Assembly (NCBI GenBank): GCA_050250575.1
Contig: JBFWOJ010000005.1
Location: forward strand, 1-64,000
Direction of reading: 5' to 3'
DNA length: 64,000 nucleotides
Origin: SHVO01 sp050250575
GTDB lineage: Bacteria > Pseudomonadota > Alphaproteobacteria > Rhodospirillales > Rhodospirillaceae
The position numbers and the translations under genes were made by a program. This document shows, one piece after another, positions 34,517 to 42,702 of the stretch. The notes under the pieces were generated by a model, which was not told the DNA's origin, ran no database searches, and saw only the letters and a list, made by a program, of their open reading frames with translations. The stretch's first letter is position 1, and each line of letters opens with the position of its first letter.

Positions 34517-36583
34517 ATGTCCGATAACACCACGAGAACCACGGGGTCCCCCAAGGGCACACGATGCGTGGCCCTGGTCGGGCCGCAGTCGAGCGGTAAG
34601 ACCACGCTGATCGAAAGCATGTTGGTCGCGGCCGGGGCCATTCCGAAACGAGGTAACATTGCGGACGGGACGACGGTGAGCGACGTGAACCCGGAAGCGC
34701 GGGGCCGCCAGATGTCCACCGAGATCACGCCGGTGCGGTTCTCCTATCTCGGCGACGATTGGGTCGTGCTCGACTGCCCCGGCGCCGTCGATCTCGTCCA
34801 AGAGGCGCAACAAGCCATGACGGTGAGCGATGCCGTCGTCGTCGTCGCGGACCCTGACGAAACGCGGATGCTGGCGCTGGGACCCCTCCTCCGTTTCCTC
34901 GACGCACATAAGATTCCGCACTTCCTGTTCATCAATAAGATCGACGCCGACGTGAAAGGCGTACAAGAGCTGCTTGCGGCCGCGCAGCGCCAGTCCGCGA
35001 GGCCGCTGGTTCTGCGCCATGCCGTCATTACCGAGAGCGGCCACATCACCGGCTATGTCGATCTCGTCGCCGAGCGCGCCTACCACTACGTCGACAACAA
35101 AGCCTCGGAGCAAATTCCGATGGACAAGGTGGCGGACAGCACATTGGCGCAAGCGCGCCGCCAGCTGCTGGAAAAACTCTCGGACTTCGACGATGCGCTG
35201 CTCGAAAAGCTTCTCGAGGACGTGATCCCGGACCGCAACGAGGTTTATCGCCACATCACACGCGAGATGCAGGAAGACCTCATCGTGCCGGTGATGATCG
35301 GAGCCGCCGAGCATGGTCACGGCATCCGGCGGCTGATGAAAGCGCTGCGTCACGAAGTGCCCACGGCAGCCGTGACCGCCGATCGCCTGGGTATCCCCAA
35401 GACGCCCTTGGCCGCGCAGATTTTCAAGACGATCTATGCGCCTCATGTGGGCAAACTTTCATTGATCCGCGTCTGGCGCGGCCATTTGAAAGACGGCGAC
35501 ACCTTGGCCGGCGTACGCGTGACCAACATGCAGGAGGCGGCCGAGCCGAAAGCCGCCAAGTCAGGCAAGGTCGCGGCCGTGCCGGAAGGCGGCATCGTCG
35601 CGCTGAGCAAGTTCGAGGCCGGCCGCGCGGGATCGATCCTCACAGAGAGCGAGGTCATAGCGCCGAAGACCTGGCCGGTGCCGGGCGCCGCGTTGTTCAC
35701 CGTCGCGGTGTCGGCCAAGGAGCGCAAGGACGACGTCAAGCTGGGCGAAGCGCTGCGCAAGATCTGCGAGGAGGACCCGTCGCTGCGCCTCGATCATGTC
35801 AACGAGACGTCGGAACTGTTGCTGCGCGGACAGGGCGACGTTCATCTCAACATCGCGCTCGAGCGGCTCAAGCGCAAATTCGATCTCGCGGTGCAAACCC
35901 ATGCGCCGCAGGTCCCTTACCGCGAGACCATCCGCAGGAGCATCAGCCACCATGCCCGTCACAAGCGCCAGTCCGGCGGCCATGGTCAATTCGCCGACAT
36001 CAGAGTGGAGATCAAGCCCCTGCCGCGGGGCTCCGGCTTCGTCTTCACCGACAGCATTGTCGGCGGCGTGGTGCCGAAGAACTTCATCCCGGCCGTGGAA
36101 GCGGGACTCAAGGACAATACGGAGAAAGGGCCTCTCGGATTCAACGTCGTGGATATCAACGTGCGGCTTTACGACGGGCAGTATCACAGCGTCGATTCAT
36201 CCGATCAGGCGTTCCGCACCGCCGGGCGGCTGGCGATGACCGAGGCGCTGCCGCAATGCGATCCGGTCCTCCTGGAGCCGATCTATGACGTGAAGATCTA
36301 CATGCCCACGGAGTTCACCTCGCGGGTACAGCGCGCGATCACGCAAAGGCGCGCGCAAATCCTGGGCTTCAACGCGCGCGAAGGCTGGGACGGCTGGGAA
36401 GAGATCCATGTGAACATGCCCGAGGCGGCGATGCAGGATCTCATCACCGAAATCCGCTCCATCACCCAGGGCATCGGCACTTTTGAATCGATGTTCAGCC
36501 ACTATCAGGAGCTGATCGGACGCGACGCCGATCGCGTGGTGCAAACACGCAAGCAGAGCGCCGAGGCGGGCGCGCACCACTAA
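34517..36583 (+). CDS. EF-G-like translational GTPase (second, divergent elongation factor G)
   Basis: 688 residues with all EF-G domains. G1 is GPQSSGKTT, G4 NKID, but G3 reads DCPGAVD instead of the canonical DTPGHVD, so the catalytic His position differs. Domain IV keeps PQVPYRETIRRS and the GGxxGxGxF-like block HKRQSGGHGQFADI; domain V ends in a usual EF-G manner (MQDLITEIRSITQGIGTFE). Such paralogues occur beside the housekeeping fusA in many alphaproteobacteria; function is not established. The gene has a near-perfect ribosome site (AAGGAGG) and its own terminator. Confidence 0.88.
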   Translation: MSDNTTRTTGSPKGTRCVALVGPQSSGKTTLIESMLVAAGAIPKRGNIADGTTVSDVNPEARGRQMSTEITPVRFSYLGDDWVVLDCPGAVDLVQEAQQAMTVSDAVVVVADPDETRMLALGPLLRFLDAHKIPHFLFINKIDADVKGVQELLAAAQRQSARPLVLRHAVITESGHITGYVDLVAERAYHYVDNKASEQIPMDKVADSTLAQARRQLLEKLSDFDDALLEKLLEDVIPDRNEVYRHITREMQEDLIVPVMIGAAEHGHGIRRLMKALRHEVPTAAVTADRLGIPKTPLAAQIFKTIYAPHVGKLSLIRVWRGHLKDGDTLAGVRVTNMQEAAEPKAAKSGKVAAVPEGGIVALSKFEAGRAGSILTESEVIAPKTWPVPGAALFTVAVSAKERKDDVKLGEALRKICEEDPSLRLDHVNETSELLLRGQGDVHLNIALERLKRKFDLAVQTHAPQVPYRETIRRSISHHARHKRQSGGHGQFADIRVEIKPLPRGSGFVFTDSIVGGVVPKNFIPAVEAGLKDNTEKGPLGFNVVDINVRLYDGQYHSVDSSDQAFRTAGRLAMTEALPQCDPVLLEPIYDVKIYMPTEFTSRVQRAITQRRAQILGFNAREGWDGWEEIHVNMPEAAMQDLITEIRSITQGIGTFESMFSHYQELIGRDADRVVQTRKQSAEAGAHH

Positions 36584-36598
36584 CACACGTCTATATTT

Positions 36599-36642
36599 AG
36601 TAGCGCCGTGATGAGAGGATGCCATCACGGCGCTACTTTTTT
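36599..36642 (+). terminator. Strong intrinsic terminator after the EF-G-like gene
   Basis: A 15-bp perfect stem, AGTAGCGCCGTGATG (36599-36613) with CATCACGGCGCTACT (36623-36637), a 9-base loop, then a run of T. Confidence 0.92.
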
Positions 36643-36697
36643 GCCGCAGTTGGAAGGTTATACAGAGCCGTCCAGCCCCTTCTCGTGTAATCTTCCC

Positions 36698-36949
36698 ATG
36701 TCGACGTTCCGCCAGAAAATAAAAACCTTCCGAGAGAAGGCGATGCACCTGCCCAAGCCGGTGCGGATCGTAGTGGGGATTCTGTTCGTCCTGTTCGGAC
36801 TTGTCGGATTCCTGCCCATTCTCGGGTTCTGGATGGTGCCGGTCGGATTGGTCATTCTCGCGATCGATATCCCAATCGTGGGGAAGCTGGTTCACCGCGC
36901 GAGCGCCACCTTCAAACGGTGGCGCCGCAAACGCCGGGGGAGTTCATAG
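36698..36949 (+). CDS. Small two-helix membrane protein
   Basis: 83 residues from the ATG at 36698. A basic N-terminus (QKIKTFREKAMHLPKP), two adjacent hydrophobic helices (about 22-43 and 45-62, separated by the turn LPILGFWMVP) and a strongly basic C-terminal tail (KRWRRKRRGSS). It resembles the PGPGW type of small bacterial membrane proteins, without that exact motif. The next gene starts 15 bases later on the same strand. Confidence 0.7.
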   Translation: MSTFRQKIKTFREKAMHLPKPVRIVVGILFVLFGLVGFLPILGFWMVPVGLVILAIDIPIVGKLVHRASATFKRWRRKRRGSS

Positions 36950-36964
36950 AAGAGCGTCGGGGGC

Positions 36965-38440
36965 ATGAGAGCGGCTCGGACTGTTTGTTTGTTCATTGGT
37001 GTGGTTGCAGCGCTCAGCGCCTGCACACGCGCGCCCTCGGACGACACCCTCAAGACCGATCTCCAGACCGTCATAGATGCCGGGCTGGCGCCCGGACTGA
37101 TCGAGGTTGATGACGCCGCGCGCGCAGGCGGCTCGCCCTTGGTTTGGGGCGAACGCGCGCTCATCGACTTTGAGGCGGCGCTACGGCTCAAACGCGATCA
37201 CCGGTTCGGGGCCTGGGATGAACTCAACGTCGGCGCCCTCGCGCTGATGCTCGATGCCGCGCCGCAGGACATTTCAGGCGTGAAGGTGAAAGGCAATGTC
37301 GCGGGCGACGTCATCACCGTCCGCGGACGCCTGGCTTATCTGGAAACGGATGGCGGCGGCTTGAAACTCGACACGACGCCGCCCGCACCTGCGCCGTCGC
37401 GCGAGCGCGGGCTCGTCCTCCTCTCGGATCTTCAACGGGCCATAGACGCGCGCCTGCGCGCATTCAAGGAGACTCTGCGCGCTTCGTCGATCGGTCTGTA
37501 TCTTGAAGAGTGGAACCGCGCCCGGCGCGTCATTGCCGGTCGCAACGCGCGCAGGAGCGGAGGCTTCTCAATCGCGACCGATACCAAGCGAACGGATTAC
37601 TGGCGCCTCGGCGAAGCGGCCGCCCGCGCGGCACGCGAACAGGATGTTCCCTTCGCAAACATCGCCGCCGATGGACCGCAGGAGGCGCTCGATTTCCTGC
37701 GCGCGGGCCGTGTCACCGCCGCAGTGGTCCGCAACACCGAAGCGATGCTGGCCGTCAACGGCCTCGCGCCTTTCGAAGCGAGCGGGCCGTACAAGCTGGC
37801 GGCGCTGGCGGCGCTTTATCCCCAGCCGATCCATGTCGTGGTGAAGCAGGACAGCACCCTCGGCTCGCCGGCGGAGCTCTTCGGCAAGCATGTCGGAGTT
37901 GCCGGAACCGCGCGTGTGAACGCGACCGAAGCGGAAGCGATACTCCGCGGTCATGGCGTGCCACTCGGCGCCCTCGCCGCGCCCCTGCTCGCCGTACCGG
38001 CCGCTGAAGCGCTCGACCAACTGGAAGCGGGCGCCTTTGACGCGCTCATCATGACCGCGGCGCTGCCGGGCGCGGAGCTGCGCAGCTTCGCCGCGCGGCG
38101 CCCCGTGCGACTGCTTCCCTTCGACAGCGATGCCATCGCCTTCCTGACGACGGGCGTGGGCAACTACGTGGCGATCACCATTCCCGCGCGCACCTATCCC
38201 GGTCAGGCGCGGCCGCTCGCCACCGTCGCCTCGGTGACGATGCTGGTCTCGGTCGATACCGTGCCGGAGATCGAAGCCGCCGGCCTTACCGATTTCCTGC
38301 TCTCGAGAACCGACTATCTGCGCGGCGGCAGTCTCACGGGCGCGATGGTCTCGCGGGCTGACGCGGAGCGGTCGATGACCTTGCCGTGGCATCCGGGCGC
38401 GCTGAAGCTTTTCGAGCCGCCCCCGAAGGACGAGAAATAG
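36965..38440 (+). CDS. TAXI-type TRAP solute-binding lipoprotein
   Basis: 491 residues. A lipoprotein signal peptide with lipobox LSAC (Cys at about 20) is followed by a 150-residue N-terminal part I do not recognise, then a TAXI/NMT1-like periplasmic binding fold: FSIATDTKRTDYWRLGEAAA, VRNTEAMLAVNGL, HVVVKQDSTLGSPAELFGKHVGV and YPGQARPLATVASVTMLV. Canonical TAXI proteins deliver ligands to TRAP DctQM membrane subunits, but no permease gene is near. It may work with a distant transporter or as a stand-alone binding/sensor protein. Confidence 0.75.
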   Translation: MRAARTVCLFIGVVAALSACTRAPSDDTLKTDLQTVIDAGLAPGLIEVDDAARAGGSPLVWGERALIDFEAALRLKRDHRFGAWDELNVGALALMLDAAPQDISGVKVKGNVAGDVITVRGRLAYLETDGGGLKLDTTPPAPAPSRERGLVLLSDLQRAIDARLRAFKETLRASSIGLYLEEWNRARRVIAGRNARRSGGFSIATDTKRTDYWRLGEAAARAAREQDVPFANIAADGPQEALDFLRAGRVTAAVVRNTEAMLAVNGLAPFEASGPYKLAALAALYPQPIHVVVKQDSTLGSPAELFGKHVGVAGTARVNATEAEAILRGHGVPLGALAAPLLAVPAAEALDQLEAGAFDALIMTAALPGAELRSFAARRPVRLLPFDSDAIAFLTTGVGNYVAITIPARTYPGQARPLATVASVTMLVSVDTVPEIEAAGLTDFLLSRTDYLRGGSLTGAMVSRADAERSMTLPWHPGALKLFEPPPKDEK

Positions 38441-38492
38441 TGCCCGTGACGCGTGCATAAACCGCACGCACGCATATCAAACAGTCAGGATA

Positions 38493-38509
38493 TGCACAAT
38501 TTTTATGCA
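38493..38509. promoter_or_regulatory. NtrC-like binding site upstream of the porin-amtB-glnK unit
   Basis: TGCA-N9-TGCA (17 bases), the spacing of the NtrC consensus TGCAC(C)N5-(G)GTGCA, inside a longer TATGCA/TGCATA palindrome, about 150 bases before the sigma-54 promoter. A weaker copy, TGCA-N9-CGCA, lies at 38454-38470. A perfect inverted repeat CGCCTAA-GAT-TTAGGCG (38521-38537) sits between these sites and the promoter. Confidence 0.6.
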
Positions 38510-38649
38510 TATATATCGACCGCCTAAGATTTAGGCGTCTTTGCGACCGGATAAGGTCCTGCGCGGCGCTGCCCCGCTCCCAACTCAAGCCTTTGGATTC
38601 GCCTCTGAATCTTCGGCACCGCGGAAAATTTGCTGCATTGCAAAAGGAA

Positions 38650-38665
38650 TGGCACGGGCTTTGCA
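38650..38665 (+). promoter_or_regulatory. Sigma-54 (RpoN) promoter, -24/-12
   Basis: TGGCACG-N4-TTGCA, an exact match to the RpoN consensus, 100 bases before the porin start. It predicts nitrogen-limitation control of the porin, amtB and glnK through NtrC. Confidence 0.85.
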
Positions 38666-38764
38666 AAGTTGTCCGCGGGCAACCGCCCGACGAAGCGGCG
38701 TGACGACGCGGGATCCCAACCTGCAGCGGCCGTCTTCGAAGACCAAATTGAGAGGGGATACCCA

Positions 38765-39469
38765 ATGAAAGCCAGATTCGTCGGACTGCTCGCTACGGCG
38801 CTCCCTGCGTTCGCACCCGTCGCAGCCTCCGCGCAAGACAGCGCGATGCCCGGAACCTTCACCGGCAACGTTGCGATCGTCAGCGATTACGTCTTCCGGG
38901 GCATCACGCAGAGCAATCAAGACCCCGCGATCCAGGGCGGTCTCGACTGGGACAGCGGCGCCGGCATCTACTTCGGCACCTGGGCCTCGTCGATCGAGTT
39001 CGGCAACGACGCCAGCAGCGAGATCGACCTGTACGGCGGCTACCGCGGCGCGATCAATAATTTCACCTACGACGTCGGTTTTCTCTACTACCTCTATCCG
39101 TCGACCTCCGCGGCCGGCCTCGACTTCTGGGAAGTCTACGGCAAGGCCGGCTACAACTTCGGCGCCGCCTCCGTCACCTTCGGGATCAACTACACGCCGG
39201 ACAACACCGGCCCGGTGAACAACGACCAGGGTGTGTACTACTCCGGCGTCATCAGCGCGCCCATCGGCGAGATGTTCTCGGTCTCCGGCGGCCTCGGATA
39301 TTCCGCGCTGGAAGGCGCGCCGAACTACAAGGACTGGAACCTCGGCGCGACACTGAACGTCCCGAGCTGGTTCAGCCTCGATGCCCGCTACTATGACACC
39401 GATTACGAATCGGTGCTCGGCACGCTCGCCGACGAGCGCTTCGTCTTCAAGATCTCCAGAACTTTCTAA
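38765..39469 (+). CDS. TorF-family putative outer-membrane porin
   Basis: 234 residues from the ATG at 38765, with GAGAGGGG as ribosome site. A signal peptide ends at ASAQD (about 24). The mature protein alternates aromatic and polar residues as a beta-barrel, opens with TGNVAIVSDYVFRGITQSNQDPAIQGGLDW, typical of the TorF family, and ends with a C-terminal Phe (KISRTF), the outer-membrane insertion signal. The family is annotated as putative porins and is often linked to ammonium transport genes, as here. Confidence 0.88.
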   Translation: MKARFVGLLATALPAFAPVAASAQDSAMPGTFTGNVAIVSDYVFRGITQSNQDPAIQGGLDWDSGAGIYFGTWASSIEFGNDASSEIDLYGGYRGAINNFTYDVGFLYYLYPSTSAAGLDFWEVYGKAGYNFGAASVTFGINYTPDNTGPVNNDQGVYYSGVISAPIGEMFSVSGGLGYSALEGAPNYKDWNLGATLNVPSWFSLDARYYDTDYESVLGTLADERFVFKISRTF

Positions 39470-39543
39470 TCAGAGCTCACCGCCGGGGCCATCCGGCCGC
39501 GGCGCCTCGTCTCCACGCACGACCCAACTGGGGGAAAAAAACC

Positions 39544-40962
39544 ATGAAACGTTTGAGGACCTCGATAACTGCATTGGCGGCAGTGTTCGTACTGGCGCTG
39601 TCCGCACCAGCGATCAGCCCGGCTTTGGCGCAAGACGCTCCCGCGGCAACCGAAGCAGCGGCACCTGAGGCCGCTCCCGCCGAAGCTCCGCCGGCCGAAG
39701 CCGCACCGCCCGCCGAAGCGGCCGCCGCAGAGCCCGCCGCCCCGTCTTTCGATACCGGCGACACCGCTTGGATGCTCACGTCCACCGCGCTCGTGCTTTT
39801 GATGACGATCCCGGGACTCGCGCTGTTTTACGGCGGCATGGTCCGCAAGAAGAACGTCCTTGCCACGGTCATGCAGAGCTTCGCCATCACCTGCCTGATC
39901 ACCGTTTTGTGGATGATCGCCGGTTATAGCCTTGCGTTCACGGAAGGCTCCACCCTGATCGGCGGGACGAGCCGCTTGTTCCTGTCGGGCATGGGCCTCG
40001 ACAGTGTGCACGGCCTTGCCCCGACCATTCCGGAATCGGTGTTCATGACCTTCCAGATGACCTTCGCGATCATCACTCCCGCGCTGATCTGCGGCGCCAT
40101 CGCCGACCGAATGAAGTTTTCGGCGCTGATGATCTTCATCGCGGTGTGGAGCCTGGTCGTATACGTGCCGATAGCACACTGGGTGTGGGGCGGCGGTTTC
40201 CTCGGCGCGGCGGGCGTGCTCGACTACGCCGGCGGCACCGTGGTGCACATCAACGCGGGCGTCGCCGGCCTGGTGGCCGCGATCATGCTCGGCAAGCGCA
40301 TCGGCTATGGCCAGGAAGCCCTGGCGCCTCACAACCTGGTGCTCAGCGTCGCCGGCGCGGCGCTGCTGTGGGTCGGCTGGTTCGGCTTCAACGCCGGCTC
40401 GGCGGCCGGCGCGGGCATGAACGCGGGCATGGCGATGGCGGTCACCCAGATCGCGACCGCCGCCGCGGGCCTCGCATGGATGATCATCGAATGGGCGTTC
40501 AAGGGTAAGCCGAGCGTGCTTGGCATCATCTCCGGCGCCGTCGGCGGCCTTGTCGCCATTACGCCGGCGTCGGGCTTCGTCGATCCGATGGGCGCGCTGA
40601 TCATCGGCCTCGTCGCCGGCGTCGGCTGCTACATCGGCGCGACGTCGCTCAAGCATGCCCTTGGCTACGACGACAGCCTGGACGCCTTCGGCGTGCACGG
40701 CGTCGGCGGCATCATCGGCGCGGTCCTGACCGGTGTTTTCGCCCGCGAAGCCATCAGCCCGATCGACGCCCATGGCCTGATCGAAGGCAATGCCGGCCAG
40801 GTCGTCACCCAGCTCTACGGGGTCGGCGTGACGGTCGTGTACTGCGCCATCGCGACCGCCATCATTCTCAAGGTCGTCGACCTGATCGTCGGCCTGCGCG
40901 TCGAGAAGGATGAAGAGCGCGAAGGATTGGATATCGTCCTCCACGGCGAGGCCGTTAGCTGA
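39544..40962 (+). CDS. amtB: Ammonium transporter AmtB with long N-terminal extension
   Basis: 472 residues. A signal peptide (residues 1-28) is followed by an Ala/Pro/Glu-rich linker (about 30-75), then eleven transmembrane helices. Family blocks: FYGGMVRKKNVL, FQMTFAIITPALICGAIADRMKF, VWGGGFLGAAGVLDYAGGTVVHINAG (pore His), WFGFNAGSA and the second pore His in DAFGVHGVGGIIGA. It conducts ammonium/ammonia across the inner membrane. Fifty-plus bases after the porin and before glnK, so in the same nitrogen-controlled unit. Confidence 0.95.
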   Translation: MKRLRTSITALAAVFVLALSAPAISPALAQDAPAATEAAAPEAAPAEAPPAEAAPPAEAAAAEPAAPSFDTGDTAWMLTSTALVLLMTIPGLALFYGGMVRKKNVLATVMQSFAITCLITVLWMIAGYSLAFTEGSTLIGGTSRLFLSGMGLDSVHGLAPTIPESVFMTFQMTFAIITPALICGAIADRMKFSALMIFIAVWSLVVYVPIAHWVWGGGFLGAAGVLDYAGGTVVHINAGVAGLVAAIMLGKRIGYGQEALAPHNLVLSVAGAALLWVGWFGFNAGSAAGAGMNAGMAMAVTQIATAAAGLAWMIIEWAFKGKPSVLGIISGAVGGLVAITPASGFVDPMGALIIGLVAGVGCYIGATSLKHALGYDDSLDAFGVHGVGGIIGAVLTGVFAREAISPIDAHGLIEGNAGQVVTQLYGVGVTVVYCAIATAIILKVVDLIVGLRVEKDEEREGLDIVLHGEAVS

Positions 40963-40992
40963 TCCACCAGGGGATAGTGGGGTCGCGCTCTC

Positions 40993-41033
40993 AAAGTTCG
41001 CCGCACATGCTGAAACGTGTCGCGGCGAACTTT
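40993..41033. terminator. Strong hairpin between amtB and glnK
   Basis: AAAGTTCGCCGC (40993-41004) pairs perfectly with GCGGCGAACTTT (41022-41033); a C-run, not a T-run, follows. It may attenuate or process the amtB-glnK transcript rather than end it fully. Confidence 0.6.
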
Positions 41034-41169
41034 CCCCCCTCATCCCGAATGGTGTTAATGTGGGCCGGTCGGCGTCAGTTCGTCCTCGCCGGATCAGACC
41101 CAACCCGTTCTCGATAGTTCGCGGGCCGCGCCCGCTGTGACCGGTACATCCGAACAGGAGACCAGAGAG

Positions 41170-41508
41170 ATGAAAAAGATCGAAGCCATTATCCGGCCGT
41201 TCAAGCTGGATGACGTGAAGAAGGCGCTGAACGACATCGGCGTGCAGGGTATGACCGTGCTCGAAGTGAAGGGGTTTGGCCGTCAGAAAGGTCATACCGA
41301 GCTTTATCGCGGCGCGGAGTATGTGGTCGACCTCGTGCCGAAAGTGAAGATCGACGTGGTGGTGGACGATGCGCAAGTCGAACCCGCAATAGAGGCGATC
41401 CGGGTCGCCGCCCAAAGCGGCAAGATCGGCGACGGCAAGATCTTCGTCTCGCCCGTCAGCGAAGTCGTGCGTATCCGCACCGGCGAACGCGGCGCGAGCG
41501 CGATCTAG
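41170..41508 (+). CDS. glnK: PII nitrogen-regulatory protein
   Basis: 112 residues, the exact PII length. The T-loop carries the uridylylation site Tyr51 in TELYRGAEYVVDLVPK; the B-loop block is GKIGDGKIFV and the C-terminal signature VVRIRTGERGASAI. PII senses 2-oxoglutarate and ATP/ADP and binds AmtB to close it when nitrogen is plentiful. Linkage to amtB favours the glnK name over glnB. Usually glnK precedes amtB; here it follows, 207 bases downstream. Confidence 0.95.
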   Translation: MKKIEAIIRPFKLDDVKKALNDIGVQGMTVLEVKGFGRQKGHTELYRGAEYVVDLVPKVKIDVVVDDAQVEPAIEAIRVAAQSGKIGDGKIFVSPVSEVVRIRTGERGASAI

Positions 41509-41519
41509 CTTCTTCGAAC

Positions 41520-41635
41520 CGCGCGCCGCAGCCGAAACCCGGCTTCCACTTTTCGGGCGGCGCGCTGACGAGTTCTCGTAGGCCCTGTAGGACGTGATCG
41601 GCAAAAGCGGCAACCGGTTTTGCGGCAGATCACGC
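41520..41635. repeat. Two RIME-like hairpins after glnK
   Basis: The first pairs GCGCGCCG with CGGCGCGC around a CCGAAA/TTTTCGG inner stem. The second reads CGTGATC-G-GCAAAA-G-CGG-CAA-CCG-G-TTTTGC, closing with GATCACG, a pattern very like the rhizobial intergenic mosaic elements. The remaining 113 bases to the glycosyltransferase hold nothing I recognise. Confidence 0.65.
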
Positions 41636-41748
41636 CCTGATTCAAAAGAAGTACAGCCAAGTCCACGACTTGGCCGGGGCCTTACCTCACTGGCGCGCAA
41701 GGGACCTCCCCCCTTCGCGCCAGTTTTTCATTCGGTGTATAAGGCCGG

Positions 41749-42702
41749 ATGGCCATCACCTACCTGTGCCCGGTCGCGAAGAACCACCCCATCGGCGGGG
41801 TGAAGGTGATCTATCGGCACGCCGCGATCCTCGCGGCGAACGGTGTTCCGGCCTCCGTCTTCCATCCCGACGATCCGGGGTATCGGTATGATTGGTTCGA
41901 GCACACGACGCCCATGAAGGCGGACGGCCGCTTCAATCCGGCCGAGGATTTCGTGGTCATACCGGAAGTGTGGGCCGGACGGTTCGCACGCACGTTTTAT
42001 GCGAGCGGACTGAAGTACGCGATTTTCGTGCAAGGCGGCTACAGCATCCCGCTCGCCCTCGCTACAACGCCGCGGGATGAGGTGGAGACGGCTTACGAAA
42101 AAGCCGCGCTCATCTTGTCGGTCTCGGAAGATACCTCCGAGATCATCTCACTCGCCTATCCCCGGCTGCCTAAAGACAAGATTTTCCGGATATTGCCTCA
42201 CGTCGGCGGCGCCTTCCACGCGGGGAAGAAGGCGAAGATCATCTCTTACATGCCGCGAAAGTCGCCGGAGCAGAGCCACGCATTGCGGTTCTTTCTCGAG
42301 AGCCAGCCCGCGGTACGCGGTTGGGAGATCGTGCCGATCCACAACAAGAAGGAGCCGGAGGTTGCCGAAACGCTCGCGCGCTCGAGCATTTTTCTCGCCA
42401 TCAGTCACCAGGAAGGATTCTCTCTGCCGCCCCTCGAGGCGGCGCTGTCGGGTGCTGTGGTCGTCGGTTACACCGGCCAGGGCGGAAAGGAATATTTCCA
42501 CGCGCCGGTCTTCCGGGAGATCGAGAACGGAAACCTGCGCGCCTTCGTCGCCGGGATCGGGAAGGCGATCGTGGAGGTCGACAATGGTTTGCTGGACTCT
42601 GGCCCGTTCCAGAACGCGGTCGCCACGCTGCGGGAGAAGTACTCGGCCGCCAATGAGCTTGCACATCTGTTAACGTTCGCGCGGCGCTTCACGCAGGCCT
42701 AA
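41749..42702 (+). CDS. GT-B fold glycosyltransferase (family 1/4-like)
   Basis: 317 residues. The N-terminal half binds acceptor (MAITYLCPVAKNHPIGGVKV, with a G-G-V-K-V loop), and the C-terminal half carries the nucleotide-sugar block HQEGFSLPPLEAALSGAVVVG with the E-x7-E pattern of GT4-type retaining enzymes. No signal peptide or membrane segment, so it acts in the cytosol. Donor and acceptor are unknown; no polysaccharide genes are near. Its stop overlaps the convergent amidase stop (CTAA). Confidence 0.8.
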   Translation: MAITYLCPVAKNHPIGGVKVIYRHAAILAANGVPASVFHPDDPGYRYDWFEHTTPMKADGRFNPAEDFVVIPEVWAGRFARTFYASGLKYAIFVQGGYSIPLALATTPRDEVETAYEKAALILSVSEDTSEIISLAYPRLPKDKIFRILPHVGGAFHAGKKAKIISYMPRKSPEQSHALRFFLESQPAVRGWEIVPIHNKKEPEVAETLARSSIFLAISHQEGFSLPPLEAALSGAVVVGYTGQGGKEYFHAPVFREIENGNLRAFVAGIGKAIVEVDNGLLDSGPFQNAVATLREKYSAANELAHLLTFARRFTQA

